Positions 42,689-52,711 of a DNA stretch of 64,000 bases are shown here, piece after piece. This DNA is from Stanieria sp. NIES-3757 (GTDB lineage: Bacteria; Cyanobacteriota; Cyanobacteriia; Cyanobacteriales; Xenococcaceae): assembly GCA_002355455.1 (NCBI GenBank), contig AP017375.1:3835640-3899639 (forward strand), in the 5' to 3' direction. Position 1 is the first letter of the stretch. Each line of letters starts with the position of its first letter. The notes beneath the pieces were generated by a model, which was not told the DNA's origin, did no database searches, and saw only the letters and a program-made list of their open reading frames with translations. The translations under genes and the position numbers were made by a program.

Positions 42689-44089
42689 CTATTCCACTGC
42701 TTCCCCACCTACAACCACATCTTTAATTCTTAAACTCGGACCTCCACAACCGACGGCTAAACCACTTTGTCCGCCTTTACCGCAACCACCAGATTCATCC
42801 CAATAGAAATCATCTCCGATCGCTTCAATATTAGCTAGAGTTTTAAATACATTGCCTGAAAGAGTGACATCTTTCACTGGTTCGGCTATTTCTCCATTGC
42901 GAATCATCCAAGCTTCCCCTGCACTAAAAGTAAACATTTCCCCATTTGTCATGCCTCCTTGCCAATTACTGGCATAAACCCCTTCTTTAATATCTTGGAA
43001 TAATTCTTTTACTGGTGTTGTCCCTCTTTCAATCCAAGTATTGGTCATGCGAACAATCGGAGGATAATGATAATTTAGGCAGCGTGCATTTCCTGTTGGT
43101 TGTTCTCCTAATTTTCCTGCTGTTTCGCGAGAATGCAACCTTCCTACTAACACACCATCTTTGATTAATTGGGTAGTAGTCGCAGGTGTTCCTTCATCAT
43201 CATAATAATAAGAACCGCGATGTCCTTCTGGTGCTGCACCATCAAAAATTTGTAATTCAGGGCTACCAAAGCGTTTACCCATACTCATGACTTCTAATAA
43301 ATCTGGGTTTTCATAAGCCATGTCTGCTTCAGAAAGATGCCCAAAAGCTTCGTGAACAAATAAACCTGTTAAGATGGGGTCAATTACCACTGTATAAGTA
43401 TCACCTTTGACAGTTGGGAGGGTAAGGGCATTCACTGCCCGTTTGGCTGCTGCTTCAACTTGTTGGTCTAAATCAGTTAAATCTTGATATCCGCGACGCG
43501 AACCTGAAGTTTCTCTACCAGTTTGTACTATTTCCCCATTTCTAGCTGTAGCAGCAAAACGCATTTCTAAATCTGACCAAGATTGTTCGATTAAACTCCC
43601 GTCAGAGGTAGCCAGAATAATAGTCTGAGTGCTATCACTATAACGAACCGAAGTAGAAATAATACTTTGATCGTAACTACGTAAAATTTGATTATAGCGA
43701 TCGCAAAGAGCTTTTTTGTCTGCTAAGGAAATTAAACGCGGATCAATTTTAGTTAGAGGTAATTGACAAGTAGCCTGTACTGCTTCTACTGCTGCGATGG
43801 TAGTTTCTCCATCTCCCACAATTCTAGCAGCAGCGATCGCTTCTTCGATGCGTTGGGCTAAAGTAGAAAGATCGTTAAAAGCTGCAAAACCCCAACCTCC
43901 TTTATAACAAGCCCTAACTTGCCCACCTAGAGATGTCCCTTCACTAAGAGTTTCAATTTTTTCTCCTCGCAAGGAAATATCAGTACCTTCTGCTTGTTCG
44001 AGGCGAATCGAAAGAAAGTCTACACGGGAACGATAATGAGTGATTAAATCTGCAATCAGGTTTTTGCGATCAATAAGTAAATTAGTCAT
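42689..44089 (-). CDS. tldD: TldD-family metalloprotease
   Basis: A 466-residue TldD/PmbA-family protein. The zinc motif HEAFGHLSEAD (HExxxH) and the glycine-rich C-terminal part GGCGKGGQSGLAVGCGGPSL are typical of TldD. The N-terminal half has the family fold with SLGGQVRACYKGGWGFAAFN. TldD works with TldE as a heterodimer that degrades unfolded peptides and matures some modified peptides; the tldE/pmbA partner is not in this window. The promoter region is unremarkable. Confidence 0.93.
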   Translation of the reverse strand: MTNLLIDRKNLIADLITHYRSRVDFLSIRLEQAEGTDISLRGEKIETLSEGTSLGGQVRACYKGGWGFAAFNDLSTLAQRIEEAIAAARIVGDGETTIAAVEAVQATCQLPLTKIDPRLISLADKKALCDRYNQILRSYDQSIISTSVRYSDSTQTIILATSDGSLIEQSWSDLEMRFAATARNGEIVQTGRETSGSRRGYQDLTDLDQQVEAAAKRAVNALTLPTVKGDTYTVVIDPILTGLFVHEAFGHLSEADMAYENPDLLEVMSMGKRFGSPELQIFDGAAPEGHRGSYYYDDEGTPATTTQLIKDGVLVGRLHSRETAGKLGEQPTGNARCLNYHYPPIVRMTNTWIERGTTPVKELFQDIKEGVYASNWQGGMTNGEMFTFSAGEAWMIRNGEIAEPVKDVTLSGNVFKTLANIEAIGDDFYWDESGGCGKGGQSGLAVGCGGPSLRIKDVVVGGEAVE

Positions 44090-44382
44090 TTTAGGAAGTT
44101 ATTTAGATTTCTACTGAAATTTTGCTATTAAAAAAAAAGGATAAATGCGATTATTTCTGATTTTTTAGTTTAATTGTTGCTAAATAATGTTTATTTTTAT
44201 CCAAAATTAAGCTAAAAATAAATTCAAACAAAATTAACAATAGTAAGCGATTACATAACTAAGTTGTCAAGTAATTGAGAATATCTTGCAAAACTTGTAT
44301 GATTAAGAGCGATCAAATCAAGAAAAAAGAGACTGGGAAATCAAATTTCCCGAATCTCTAATGAATTAAATAGTGTAAGACA
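44090..44382. other. AT-rich intergenic region
   Basis: About 290 bases between the divergent tldD and small lipoprotein genes. Both promoters should lie here. I see no repeat or conserved site apart from AT-rich tracts. Confidence 0.5.
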
Positions 44383-44598
44383 ATGTTAACAAAAAAAACT
44401 ATCAGAGCGATCCCGCATCGTTTTCTCTTGGTGCTGATTTGTTTCGGCGTACTAACTGTTAATAGTGGTTGTAGTAACACCTCAATCAATTCTCAATCAC
44501 AACTAAATTCCTCAACAGCAGTTACTAATGATCAATCTCAAGACATGGCGATCGCGAGGGTCAGTAATTTTGTCACTCAAGTAGTCATCCCTACTTAA
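44383..44598 (+). CDS. Small putative lipoprotein
   Basis: A 71-residue protein with a positively charged start (MLTKKTIRAIPHRF), a hydrophobic segment (LLVLICFGVLTV) and NSGCS, which could be a lipobox although Asn at -3 is unusual. The rest is Ser/Thr/Gln-rich and ends VSNFVTQVVIPT. It could be a real small lipoprotein or the start of a longer, truncated gene. It lies 27 bp before the porin gene start on the same strand and may be in its operon. Confidence 0.5.
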   Translation: MLTKKTIRAIPHRFLLVLICFGVLTVNSGCSNTSINSQSQLNSSTAVTNDQSQDMAIARVSNFVTQVVIPT

Positions 44599-44625
44599 TT
44601 TTAAAACTCAAATGGTGTGAGGATT

Positions 44626-46200
44626 ATGAAACAATTAATTTGGAATAATCAAAAAATTATCCCTATTCTCGTGGGAATTAGTGTTTTAGGTTTCTCTAAT
44701 ACAGTACAAGCCCAAACAGTAGATGTAATTCAAGAAGTAGAACAATACTCTACCGAATCAATCGATCAAGTTACGAATGTCAATCAACTACGAGATGTTT
44801 CTCCCACCGATTGGGCTTATGAAGCGTTAAGAAGTTTAGTAGACCGTTACGGTTGTATTGCAGGTTATCCTAATCAAACCTATCGGGGTAATCAAGCTTT
44901 ATCTCGTTATGAATTTGCAGCAGGATTAAATTCTTGTTTGAATCAGATTGAAAGATTGATTGCTTCGTCTGAATCGGTAATGCGAGAAGATTTAGACACT
45001 ATTAACCGACTCACTCAAGAATTTGAAGCTGAACTCGCTACTTTAGGCGGAAGAATTGACGATTTAGAAAGTCGGACTGCATTTCTAGAAGATCATCAAT
45101 TCTCAACCACCACCAAACTAGTCGGAGAAGTAATCTTTGGCTTAGGTAGCGTCGTGGCAGGAGATGCCGACCAAGTAGCAGTTTTAGGAAACCGTACCCG
45201 CCTCGAACTAGAAACCAGCTTTAGCGGAGAAGATCTACTCTTTACTCGTCTTTCGACTGGCAACTTCCCCTCCTTTGCCGAGGAAACTGGTACTTTTGCA
45301 GGAGACTTAGCCTTTGCCGAACCTGCCGATAACGATTTGGGTTTAGAAGTCCTTTTTTATAACCTTCCCTTGGGAGACAATACCAATGTCATTTTAGGTG
45401 CAGCAGGAACCGCCGCCGATGACATTGCTAATACTGTCAGTGTCCTTGATGGCGATGGTGGTAGTGGGGCAATTTCTACTTTTGGCACTCGTAACCCAAT
45501 TTATTTACCCCCAGGCGATGCAGGGTTGGGTATCATTCATCGCTTAGGAGATAAGTTAGAACTCAGTGCTGGTTATTTAGCGAATCCTGCTAACGATCCG
45601 AATCAGGGCAATGGTTTATTTAATGGCCCTTTTTCTGCCCTTGGACAACTTACCTTTACCCCCAGTGAGAGTTTAACTGTCGCTGCTACCTATGTTCATG
45701 GTTATAACCAAAGTGATACCGAAACGGGTAGTACGAACGCTAATATCCAATCTTTAACTGAAGATTTATTTGGTGAAGCTGTCCCAACAGTGAGTAATTC
45801 CTATGGAATACAAGTATCTTATAGCTTGAGCGATCGCATTGTGGTTGGAGGTTGGGGTGCGTTGAGTAAAGTCACGACTCTTTCCACTTTGGGAGGACAA
45901 TTAGACCGGGGGACGCAGGAGGTTTGGAATTGGGCAGCTACCTTAGCGTTTCCCGATTTAGGCAAGGAAGGAAATTTAGCAGGAATTATCGTGGGAATGG
46001 AACCGTGGGTAACTGATTCGAGTATTGAGGGAATTGGGGATGATGGGGATACTTCGTTACACGTGGAGGCGTTTTATCAGTATCAGGTCACAGATAATAT
46101 CGCCGTGACTCCTGGAGTGGTGTGGGTGTCTGCCCCTGATAATAATCAAGATAATGATGATTTAGTTATCGGGACAATTCGCACTACTTTTAGTTTTTAA
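44626..46200 (+). CDS. SLH-domain OprB-type outer-membrane porin
   Basis: A 524-residue porin. It has a signal peptide (IIPILVGISVLGFSNTVQAQ), an S-layer-homology domain (about 50-115: LRDVSPTDWAYEALRSLVDR, YRGNQALSRYEFAAGLN), a coiled coil (about 115-160, LTQEFEAELATLGGRIDDLE) and an OprB-like beta barrel to the C-terminal Phe (IRTTFSF). Such SLH-OprB proteins are the main outer-membrane porins in cyanobacteria; some act in inorganic nutrient or iron uptake. ATG 44626 is preferred to the GTG 44617 because it begins the signal peptide directly. Confidence 0.92.
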   Translation: MKQLIWNNQKIIPILVGISVLGFSNTVQAQTVDVIQEVEQYSTESIDQVTNVNQLRDVSPTDWAYEALRSLVDRYGCIAGYPNQTYRGNQALSRYEFAAGLNSCLNQIERLIASSESVMREDLDTINRLTQEFEAELATLGGRIDDLESRTAFLEDHQFSTTTKLVGEVIFGLGSVVAGDADQVAVLGNRTRLELETSFSGEDLLFTRLSTGNFPSFAEETGTFAGDLAFAEPADNDLGLEVLFYNLPLGDNTNVILGAAGTAADDIANTVSVLDGDGGSGAISTFGTRNPIYLPPGDAGLGIIHRLGDKLELSAGYLANPANDPNQGNGLFNGPFSALGQLTFTPSESLTVAATYVHGYNQSDTETGSTNANIQSLTEDLFGEAVPTVSNSYGIQVSYSLSDRIVVGGWGALSKVTTLSTLGGQLDRGTQEVWNWAATLAFPDLGKEGNLAGIIVGMEPWVTDSSIEGIGDDGDTSLHVEAFYQYQVTDNIAVTPGVVWVSAPDNNQDNDDLVIGTIRTTFSF

Positions 46201-46283
46201 TGGCTTTTTCTAAGTTTTTACAAGCTAATAGCTAAGAATTATTTTACTTTCGTTTTCATACTTTAAATCAGCAATACTATTGT

Positions 46284-46308
46284 GGAGGTGGGCAAGTTGC
46301 CCACTTCC
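46284..46308. terminator. Palindrome between the convergent porin and ndhE genes
   Basis: GGAGGTGGGCAA-G-TTGCCCACTTCC, a 12-bp stem with one G-T pair and a 1-base centre. It lies between the two stops (46200 and 46313) and may end transcription from both sides. Its GTGGGCAA core is of a type repeated in cyanobacterial genomes. Confidence 0.6.
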
Positions 46309-46312
46309 AGTT

Positions 46313-46618
46313 TTACCATTTCAGTAAATTGAATTGTTCCATATCAATAGTGTTGCGGTTGCGATAAATTGCTAAAATAATCGCCAATCCTACGGCTGCT
46401 TCTGCTGCTGCCACAGTAATTACAAACACAGTAAATACTTGACCTTTAATTTCAGTAGGGTCTAAAAAATTGGAAAAGCCCATTAAATTGAGATTAACTG
46501 CATTAAGCATTAATTCAATCGACATTAAAACTCGCACTGCATTACGACTGGTAATTAAGCCATAAATACCAATACAGAAAAGAGCAGCAGCTAAAAGTAA
46601 ACAATATTCCAGTTGCAC
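46313..46618 (-). CDS. ndhE: NDH-1 subunit E (NuoK-like)
   Basis: A 101-residue subunit with three membrane helices. It shows the NuoK features: [40 protein letters not shown] with the conserved membrane Glu, and [20 protein letters not shown] with the second Glu. It is part of the proton-pumping membrane arm of photosynthetic complex I and is the last gene of ndhA-I-G-E, all in the usual cyanobacterial order. Confidence 0.96.
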   Translation of the reverse strand: MQLEYCLLLAAALFCIGIYGLITSRNAVRVLMSIELMLNAVNLNLMGFSNFLDPTEIKGQVFTVFVITVAAAEAAVGLAIILAIYRNRNTIDMEQFNLLKW

Positions 46619-46709
46619 TTGTTCCTCTCGTAAAATTTCTGATTCAAAATTGTCTTGTTGAGTTGTTTTCCATTGGGTTGAGAAAACTTCACTTTATTCC
46701 CATTAATTG

Positions 46710-47324
46710 CTATTTTTCCGTTGTCGAACTACTACCAATCAAATCACGAGGACGCTCTGGTAAAGTCAAACTAGTAGCAACAGTTTCTTGCCTAGTTAGA
46801 ATCTCGGGAATAAAATCGCGACGAGCTAAAATAATTGCTCCTACCATTGCCATTAATAACAACACCGAAGCCAATTCAAACGGTAACAAAAAGTCACTGA
46901 AGAAATGTTCACCGATAGCTACGATAGTATTAGCCACGATCGCAGGGGAAGTAGTATCAATCGCCCAGGGGGTGACCATGATCATTGTTCCCAGCAACAA
47001 AAATAATCCCAGACAAACTAATGCAGTTGCACCTTGGCGAATCCAACGACGAGGAATTGCCGAAAAATCTTCGCGTTTATTTACCAACATAATGGCAAAT
47101 AAAATTAGAACGTTAATTGCTCCAACGTAAATCAAAATTTGTGCAGCAGCGACAAAATCAGCATTCAAGAGAATGTAAATCCCAGCAATACTGATAAATA
47201 CGCCTCCCAATAAAAATGCTGAATAAACAATATTGGATAACAGCACTACCCCCAAGGCTGTAGCAAGCATCATGGCAGCTAAAATGCCAAAAGAAACTAT
47301 TTGAACACCTTCAGCTAAGGTCAC
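46710..47324 (-). CDS. ndhG: NDH-1 subunit G (NuoJ-like)
   Basis: A 204-residue membrane protein with five helices. VQIVSFGILAAMMLATALGV and SAFLLGGVFISIAGIYILLN, then AAAQILIYVGAINVLILFAI, are the conserved NuoJ core, with a pi-bulge-forming Tyr/Gly region. It belongs to the membrane arm of NDH-1. It lies 84 bp after ndhI and 91 bp before ndhE. Confidence 0.96.
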   Translation of the reverse strand: MTLAEGVQIVSFGILAAMMLATALGVVLLSNIVYSAFLLGGVFISIAGIYILLNADFVAAAQILIYVGAINVLILFAIMLVNKREDFSAIPRRWIRQGATALVCLGLFLLLGTMIMVTPWAIDTTSPAIVANTIVAIGEHFFSDFLLPFELASVLLLMAMVGAIILARRDFIPEILTRQETVATSLTLPERPRDLIGSSSTTEK

Positions 47325-47408
47325 TTTATTCTCCTTTAATTAATTAAGCAGTCGGGAGAGAAACAATAACATGATTAAAAGTTATTAATTCTTCCCGGTC
47401 TTGGTATT

Positions 47409-48005
47409 TCAGTTACTACTTTCAGCTTGTGTTGCTGCTAAAATTTCTTCAGGCTCTTTGCCTGCTCTTTTAGAACCAGCAGGAAGATCGTGAGGATCTA
47501 TTTCGCCTTTTGGTAAATAACCAAATTCTCGTAAAGGTGTCACCATTGGATCTTGAGTAACTTTATACGGCAAGCGACCTAACGCCACGTTATCAAAATT
47601 GAGTTCGTGACGGTCATAACTTGCTAGTTCGTATTCTTCGGTCATGGATAAGCAATTGGTAGGGCAATATTCAACACAATTACCGCAGAAGATACAAACT
47701 CCGAAATCAATGCTGTAGTGATTTAATTTTTTCTTTTTAACTGCTTTGTCAAATTCCCAGTCAACTACAGGAAGATTAATCGGACAGACGCGCACACAAA
47801 CTTCACAAGCAATACATTTGTCAAATTCAAAGTGAATTCTACCGCGAAAGCGTTCTGAGGGAATTAACTTTTCGTAGGGATATTGAACGGTAATTGGTCT
47901 TCTTCTCATGTGGTCGAAGGTAACTGATAAACCTTGACCTATATATTTAGCTGCCTGCCAACTTTCCTTGGCATAATCTTGAACTTGTTTGAGAACTTTA
48001 AACAT
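47409..48005 (-). CDS. ndhI: NDH-1 subunit I, 2[4Fe-4S] ferredoxin-like
   Basis: A 198-residue peripheral subunit with two CxxCxxCxxxCP clusters: [12 protein letters not shown] and [12 protein letters not shown]. These bind two 4Fe-4S clusters that take electrons towards plastoquinone; in photosynthetic NDH-1 the donor is ferredoxin. The C-terminal tail beyond about residue 165 is the cyanobacterial extension. It stands between ndhA and ndhG. Confidence 0.97.
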   Translation of the reverse strand: MFKVLKQVQDYAKESWQAAKYIGQGLSVTFDHMRRRPITVQYPYEKLIPSERFRGRIHFEFDKCIACEVCVRVCPINLPVVDWEFDKAVKKKKLNHYSIDFGVCIFCGNCVEYCPTNCLSMTEEYELASYDRHELNFDNVALGRLPYKVTQDPMVTPLREFGYLPKGEIDPHDLPAGSKRAGKEPEEILAATQAESSN

Positions 48006-48090
48006 AATCTGTTGTCCTTTGTGATTGTGAGTCGCTTTACTCCTTAATTCAACAGATATCTCTATTGAGTTGTCGAGCTTAACTAATTAA

Positions 48091-49209
48091 CTAACCACCA
48101 AAAGCCACGGGAAAAGCTAATTTCAAAGCAGCCGTAATTAATAAGTTAGCTAAAGAAACTGGTAGTAAAAACTTCCAACCTAAATCTAGTAATTGGTCAA
48201 TTCGTACCCGAGGAACTGTCCAACGTAAAAGAATGGCAATGAAAATTAGGAAGTAAGCCTTGAGTAAAGTCATAATAATTCCTAAAGATGCTGCTAGTAC
48301 TTGTAACCAAGGAGTAGTATCACTTACTCCAAACCAACCAGCTAAATGATCTAAAGGAACAATAAATTCCCAACCACCAAGATAGAGAACTGCAAAAACT
48401 AGAGCTGATAATACGAGGTTAACGTAAGACCCAAGGTAAAATAGGGCAAACTTCATGCCTGCATATTCAGTTTGGTAACCAGCTACTAATTCTTCTTCTG
48501 CTTCAGGGAGGTCAAAAGGAAGACGTTCACATTCTGCTAAAGCTGCGATCCAAAAAATAATGAAGCCTACTGGTTGTCGCCAAACGTTCCAACCAAGAAT
48601 GCCATAACCTGCCTGTTGTTCAACAATATCGATGGTACTAAGACTGTTAGACATCATCACAACTGCTAGTACTGATAATGCCAGGGGAATTTCATAGCTA
48701 ATTGACTGTGCTGCTGCCCGCAAACCACCCAAGAGTGAGTATTTATTATTGGAAGCATAACCAGACATCAATAAACCAATTGGAGCAATACTTGAAAGAG
48801 AAATCCAGATAAAAATCCCGACATTTAAGTCCGTAATCGCCAAATTTTGTCCAAAAGGAACAATTAAATAAGATAAAAACACAGGAATTACGACTACGAC
48901 AGGGCCGAGAGTAAACAACCAACGGTCTGATTTAGCTGGAACAACATCTTCTTTAAAAACAAGTTTGATGCCATCAGCTACTGGTTGAAGAACTCCCAAC
49001 GGCCCTGCATATTCAGGACCAATACGTTGTTGTGCAGCAGCAGAAATTTTTCTTTCTAACCAAACAACTACTAGAACTCCTACTGTTGCCCCAATTAGCA
49101 TCAATAACATTGGTATAGGTAACCAGAGGGCTTGCGCTACACCCGAGGTAAGTCCTAAAGCTTTGACAGCTTCGATAAAACTTCCTTGGAGGTCAATTCC
49201 TGAATTCAT
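48091..49209 (-). CDS. ndhA: NDH-1 subunit A (NuoH-like)
   Basis: A 372-residue membrane subunit with about eight helices. It has [59 protein letters not shown] and [19 protein letters not shown], the NuoH loops that form the quinone chamber with NdhK and NdhH. It starts the ndhA-I-G-E operon. Confidence 0.97.
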   Translation of the reverse strand: MNSGIDLQGSFIEAVKALGLTSGVAQALWLPIPMLLMLIGATVGVLVVVWLERKISAAAQQRIGPEYAGPLGVLQPVADGIKLVFKEDVVPAKSDRWLFTLGPVVVVIPVFLSYLIVPFGQNLAITDLNVGIFIWISLSSIAPIGLLMSGYASNNKYSLLGGLRAAAQSISYEIPLALSVLAVVMMSNSLSTIDIVEQQAGYGILGWNVWRQPVGFIIFWIAALAECERLPFDLPEAEEELVAGYQTEYAGMKFALFYLGSYVNLVLSALVFAVLYLGGWEFIVPLDHLAGWFGVSDTTPWLQVLAASLGIIMTLLKAYFLIFIAILLRWTVPRVRIDQLLDLGWKFLLPVSLANLLITAALKLAFPVAFGG

Positions 49210-49429
49210 ATTTGCTTTTGCTCTGTAGATTGAGTTACTTTAATCTCAAATTTAGAAAAGTGTGAAGATTTTTAATCCTTCTCAATGGATAGTATATCGT
49301 TGTCCAACAATTAACCTGATCGATTAATCAGTAATTTTTACTTATGTTAGTGATTAAAAGTCACTAAAAACAAGACAGTTAAAGAGCTAAAACCCTTGAT
49401 CTGCCTTGATTTGTAATTTGTCTAATTAA

Positions 49430-50683
49430 TTATTCCAAAGCAGTTCTGGACATACCTTTGAGTTGGGCTGTGACTACCTTAAGCTGGATACGGCGACCAC
49501 GCAGTGCTTCGGCTCCGCCGAGACCGCCTCGCAAAATTTCTAATTGGAGACTGTGATTGACACCGCTATTCTCGACAATCGATTGCAAGCGATCCGCAGT
49601 GGTTACTGGTTCGCCATCTACGGACAGAATGACATCTCCGCGACGAACTCCTCCTTTTTCGGCTGGAGTATTGGGCATCACCCTGACTACTAAAACTCCT
49701 GCTGTTTCAGGGACGAAGAAGGCAGAATTGGGGTCTTGATTGTTTTGTCTGGCAAGTTCTGGCGTTAAACTAACCATTTGTATGCCCACATAGGGATGCG
49801 GTACTTGTTGACCAGCAGCTAGAGTGTCTTTGAGGGTTTTGGCTTTATTGATTGGAATGGCAAACCCAATTCCATTGGCATCAGCCCGAATTGCTGTATT
49901 AATGCCAATTACTTCGCCTCGTTCATTGAGTAATGGCCCTCCAGAGTTCCCAGGATTAATTGCTGCATCAGTTTGTAAAAAGTCTACTCGTTTATCAGGA
50001 ATTCCTACTTGAGCCGAAGAACGCGATAAAGTACTGATGATTCCCAAAGTCACCGTGTTATTTAAACCAATCGGATTACCAACTGCGATCGCCCAATCTC
50101 CTACTTGTACCTGGGCAGAATCGCCTAAAGGCGCGACTGGTAAGGTTGCTCCTTTGGGTTCAATTTTGACTACAGCTAAGTCGGTTACTTCGTCTGTGCC
50201 TTGAACTTTTCCTTCAAACTCTCTACCATCTTTAAGAGTTACTACTACTCGGTCAGCCTCACTGACTACGTGAGCATTAGTTAAAACAATCCCACTGGGA
50301 TCGATAATAAAGCCAGAACCTTGACCTCTTAGTTGTCTTTGTTCGGGCATGGGGGCATTAAAGCGATCGCCAAAGAAATCCCGAAAAAACGGGTCTTCAA
50401 ATAAAGGATCGATTCTACGAGTAACAGTTTTTTCCGTATCAATTCTAACTACGGCTGGGCCAGTTTTCGCGATCGCAGAACTCACAAAATTAGTTGCAGT
50501 TTGAGCCTGATTACGATCAAGTTGCAGCGCAACAGAATTTTTTTGAGGATTAACTGGGGAGGGTATAGCTAAAGGTTCAGCTTGAGAAGACATGACTTTA
50601 ATTCCACCAAAAGTTAGTCCGACTCCTAACAAAAGTGCCACAAAATGACTGACTATTTTGCCTAGAAATCCTGATTTTTCCAT
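49430..50683 (-). CDS. HtrA/Deg-family serine protease with a repeat insertion
   Basis: A 417-residue Deg-type protease. The N-terminal membrane anchor (IVSHFVALLLGVGLTFGGIK) is followed by a trypsin-like domain with the triad in LTNAHVVS (His), TDLAVVKI (Asp) and NPGNSGGPLL (Ser), and one PDZ domain (about 290-400). Close to the C-terminus, nine extra residues LGGAEALRG split the last PDZ strand (LEILRGG ... RRIQLKV); they come from a 27-bp palindromic repeat at 49499-49525. It is the HhoA/HhoB/HtrA type of cyanobacteria, which protects against light and heat stress; I cannot say which of the three. Confidence 0.93.
   Translation of the reverse strand: MEKSGFLGKIVSHFVALLLGVGLTFGGIKVMSSQAEPLAIPSPVNPQKNSVALQLDRNQAQTATNFVSSAIAKTGPAVVRIDTEKTVTRRIDPLFEDPFFRDFFGDRFNAPMPEQRQLRGQGSGFIIDPSGIVLTNAHVVSEADRVVVTLKDGREFEGKVQGTDEVTDLAVVKIEPKGATLPVAPLGDSAQVQVGDWAIAVGNPIGLNNTVTLGIISTLSRSSAQVGIPDKRVDFLQTDAAINPGNSGGPLLNERGEVIGINTAIRADANGIGFAIPINKAKTLKDTLAAGQQVPHPYVGIQMVSLTPELARQNNQDPNSAFFVPETAGVLVVRVMPNTPAEKGGVRRGDVILSVDGEPVTTADRLQSIVENSGVNHSLQLEILRGGLGGAEALRGRRIQLKVVTAQLKGMSRTALE
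49499..49525. repeat. 27-bp palindromic repeat inserted in the HtrA gene
   Basis: Inner hairpin TCGG-CTCCG-CCGA with flanking GACC direct repeats (49495-49498, 49522-49525). It carries GACCACGCAGTGC and GACCGC, as does the block at 22581-22638. The insertion is in frame. Confidence 0.8.
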
Positions 50684-50835
50684 AAAGTTAAAACTAATAA
50701 GATTGAAAATCTATCAAACAAAAAATATACAAGATTTTTTTTCGATCATAGCTTGTGGTTCGGTCTGCTTTGGGGAGCGAATATCGTAAGCTAAATAATG
50801 TCTGGCTGATGTTAAGTAAATCTTGATTAAACGGA

Positions 50836-52452
50836 ATGAGCGTTACTCCCATTGAGAACAATGCTTACGCAATTGATTTTGGTACCAGCAATACAGTCGT
50901 TGCTCGGTGGAATTCAGCAATTAATAGCACAGAAACAGTTAAATTACCTGGATTATCCCAATTATTGGCAAATAATCCGCCTTTAATCCCTAGTTTGGTT
51001 TACGTTGAAGATGCTAGTCAAGGTAAAGTAATTCTAGGACAAACCGTACGCGATCGCGGTTTAGACCAAACCAATGATGCTCGTTTTTTCCGTAGCTTTA
51101 AACGAGGCATTGGCACCGAAATTCAAGGTTTTTTACCCGAATTAGACGAACAACTAGTTACTTTTGAACAAGTAGGAGAATGGTTTCTCAAGCAGTTAAT
51201 TGAACAATTGCAAGCGGATTGTCAAGCTAATTTACAATCTTTAGTTTTAACCGTACCAGTTGACAGTTTTGAAGCTTATCGTCTCTGGTTAACTGATATT
51301 TGTCATTCTCTCAACGTCGAACAAATTAGAATTTTAGACGAACCTACCGCAGCAGCCTTGGGGTATGGTGCAGCCGAACAAGAATTAATTTTGGTAGTTG
51401 ATTTTGGTGGGGGTACAGTCGATCTATCTCTAGTTCAATTGTCACGTCAAAGTCAAGTAAATCAAGGTTTTATTCTCAAATGGGGTCAAAAATTCCTGGG
51501 CGAAAGTTCTTCGCAAAAAAAGACTACCGCTAGAGTATTGGCTAAAGCTGGTCAAAATTTGGGTGGAACGGATATCGATCATTGGTTGGTAGATTATTTT
51601 GCTGCTACAGAAGGATTAACCAAATCTTCCTTAACTACCCGTTTGGCAGAAAAGTTAAAAATTCAGCTTTCGACTCGACAGGAAGCCAGCGAAGCTTATT
51701 TTAATGATGAAACCCTCGAAAGTTATCAATTAAATTTAGACCGTTCTAGTTTAGAAAAAATCCTTCAAGAACAACAATTTTTTGCTCAACTTGATGAATT
51801 AATGACTCAAGTTTTACAACAAGCAAGAAGGAACGGCATCGAAAAAACCGATATTAATGCTGTTTTATTAGTTGGTGGTACTGTACAAATGCCGGCAGTA
51901 CAAAACTGGATCAAACAATATTTTGATGAAGACAAAATTCGTTGTGACCGCCCTTTTGATGCGATCGCGACTGGCGCACTGGCAATTGCCCAAGGTATTC
52001 AAGTCCAAGACTTTCTTTATCACAGTTACGGTATTCGTTATTGGAATCGGAAACAAAATTGCCATAGTTGGCATCCCATTATTCAAGCCGGACAACCCTA
52101 TCCAATGGCACAACCAGTAGAATTGGTTTTGGGAGCATCGGTAGAAAATCAACCAAGTATCGAATTGATTATTGGTGAAATGGGTGTCAACAACGTCGGT
52201 GTAGAAGTTTATTTTGATGGTGATCGCTTAATTACTAGAAATACTAAAGACCAAACCATGACAGTGAAACCACTGAATGACAAACCAGGAGCAAGCACAA
52301 TTGCGAAATTAGAACCCTTAGGTAATCCTGGTAGCGATCGGGTTAAAATATCTTTTCGGGTTGACCAAGAGCGTTATCTACGTCTTTCGGTAGAAGATTT
52401 ACTGACTCAAACGATGTTATTAAATAATCAGATTGTTGCGGAATTAACTTAA
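50836..52452 (+). CDS. Hsp70/DnaK-like ATPase protein
   Basis: A 538-residue member of the Hsp70 superfamily, shorter than DnaK (about 640). The ATPase domain is complete in outline: AIDFGTSNTVVARWN (phosphate 1), VVDFGGGTVDLSLVQ (phosphate 2) and AVLLVGGTVQMPAVQNWI (adenosine), plus LDEPTAAALGYG. The C-terminal part (about 395-538) is a shorter beta domain without the helical lid of DnaK. Such divergent Hsp70s are common in cyanobacteria and their clients are not known. It is divergent from the HtrA protease (152 bp between), which would suit a joint role in protein quality control. Confidence 0.9.
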   Translation: MSVTPIENNAYAIDFGTSNTVVARWNSAINSTETVKLPGLSQLLANNPPLIPSLVYVEDASQGKVILGQTVRDRGLDQTNDARFFRSFKRGIGTEIQGFLPELDEQLVTFEQVGEWFLKQLIEQLQADCQANLQSLVLTVPVDSFEAYRLWLTDICHSLNVEQIRILDEPTAAALGYGAAEQELILVVDFGGGTVDLSLVQLSRQSQVNQGFILKWGQKFLGESSSQKKTTARVLAKAGQNLGGTDIDHWLVDYFAATEGLTKSSLTTRLAEKLKIQLSTRQEASEAYFNDETLESYQLNLDRSSLEKILQEQQFFAQLDELMTQVLQQARRNGIEKTDINAVLLVGGTVQMPAVQNWIKQYFDEDKIRCDRPFDAIATGALAIAQGIQVQDFLYHSYGIRYWNRKQNCHSWHPIIQAGQPYPMAQPVELVLGASVENQPSIELIIGEMGVNNVGVEVYFDGDRLITRNTKDQTMTVKPLNDKPGASTIAKLEPLGNPGSDRVKISFRVDQERYLRLSVEDLLTQTMLLNNQIVAELT

Positions 52453-52711
52453 GTAGGGCTGCTGTAATATATACTTAAAGAGAATTCCTAGCTACTAGGA
52501 ATTTAGGGGGATAAACGATAACTATTAACCTTTATTTACCAGTTAATTTTGTACTATATTGCCGAGTATTAGTATTTATTAGGTATATTAACTCAAAGAA
52601 ATGTTTTTCAGGAGCATTACTGAGAAGAAAAATACCTAGTAAAATACATAACTTTTTAAAAGCCAACCTATTTAGAGCTAAAGAACATACAATACTTGGC
52701 GAGGTATAACT

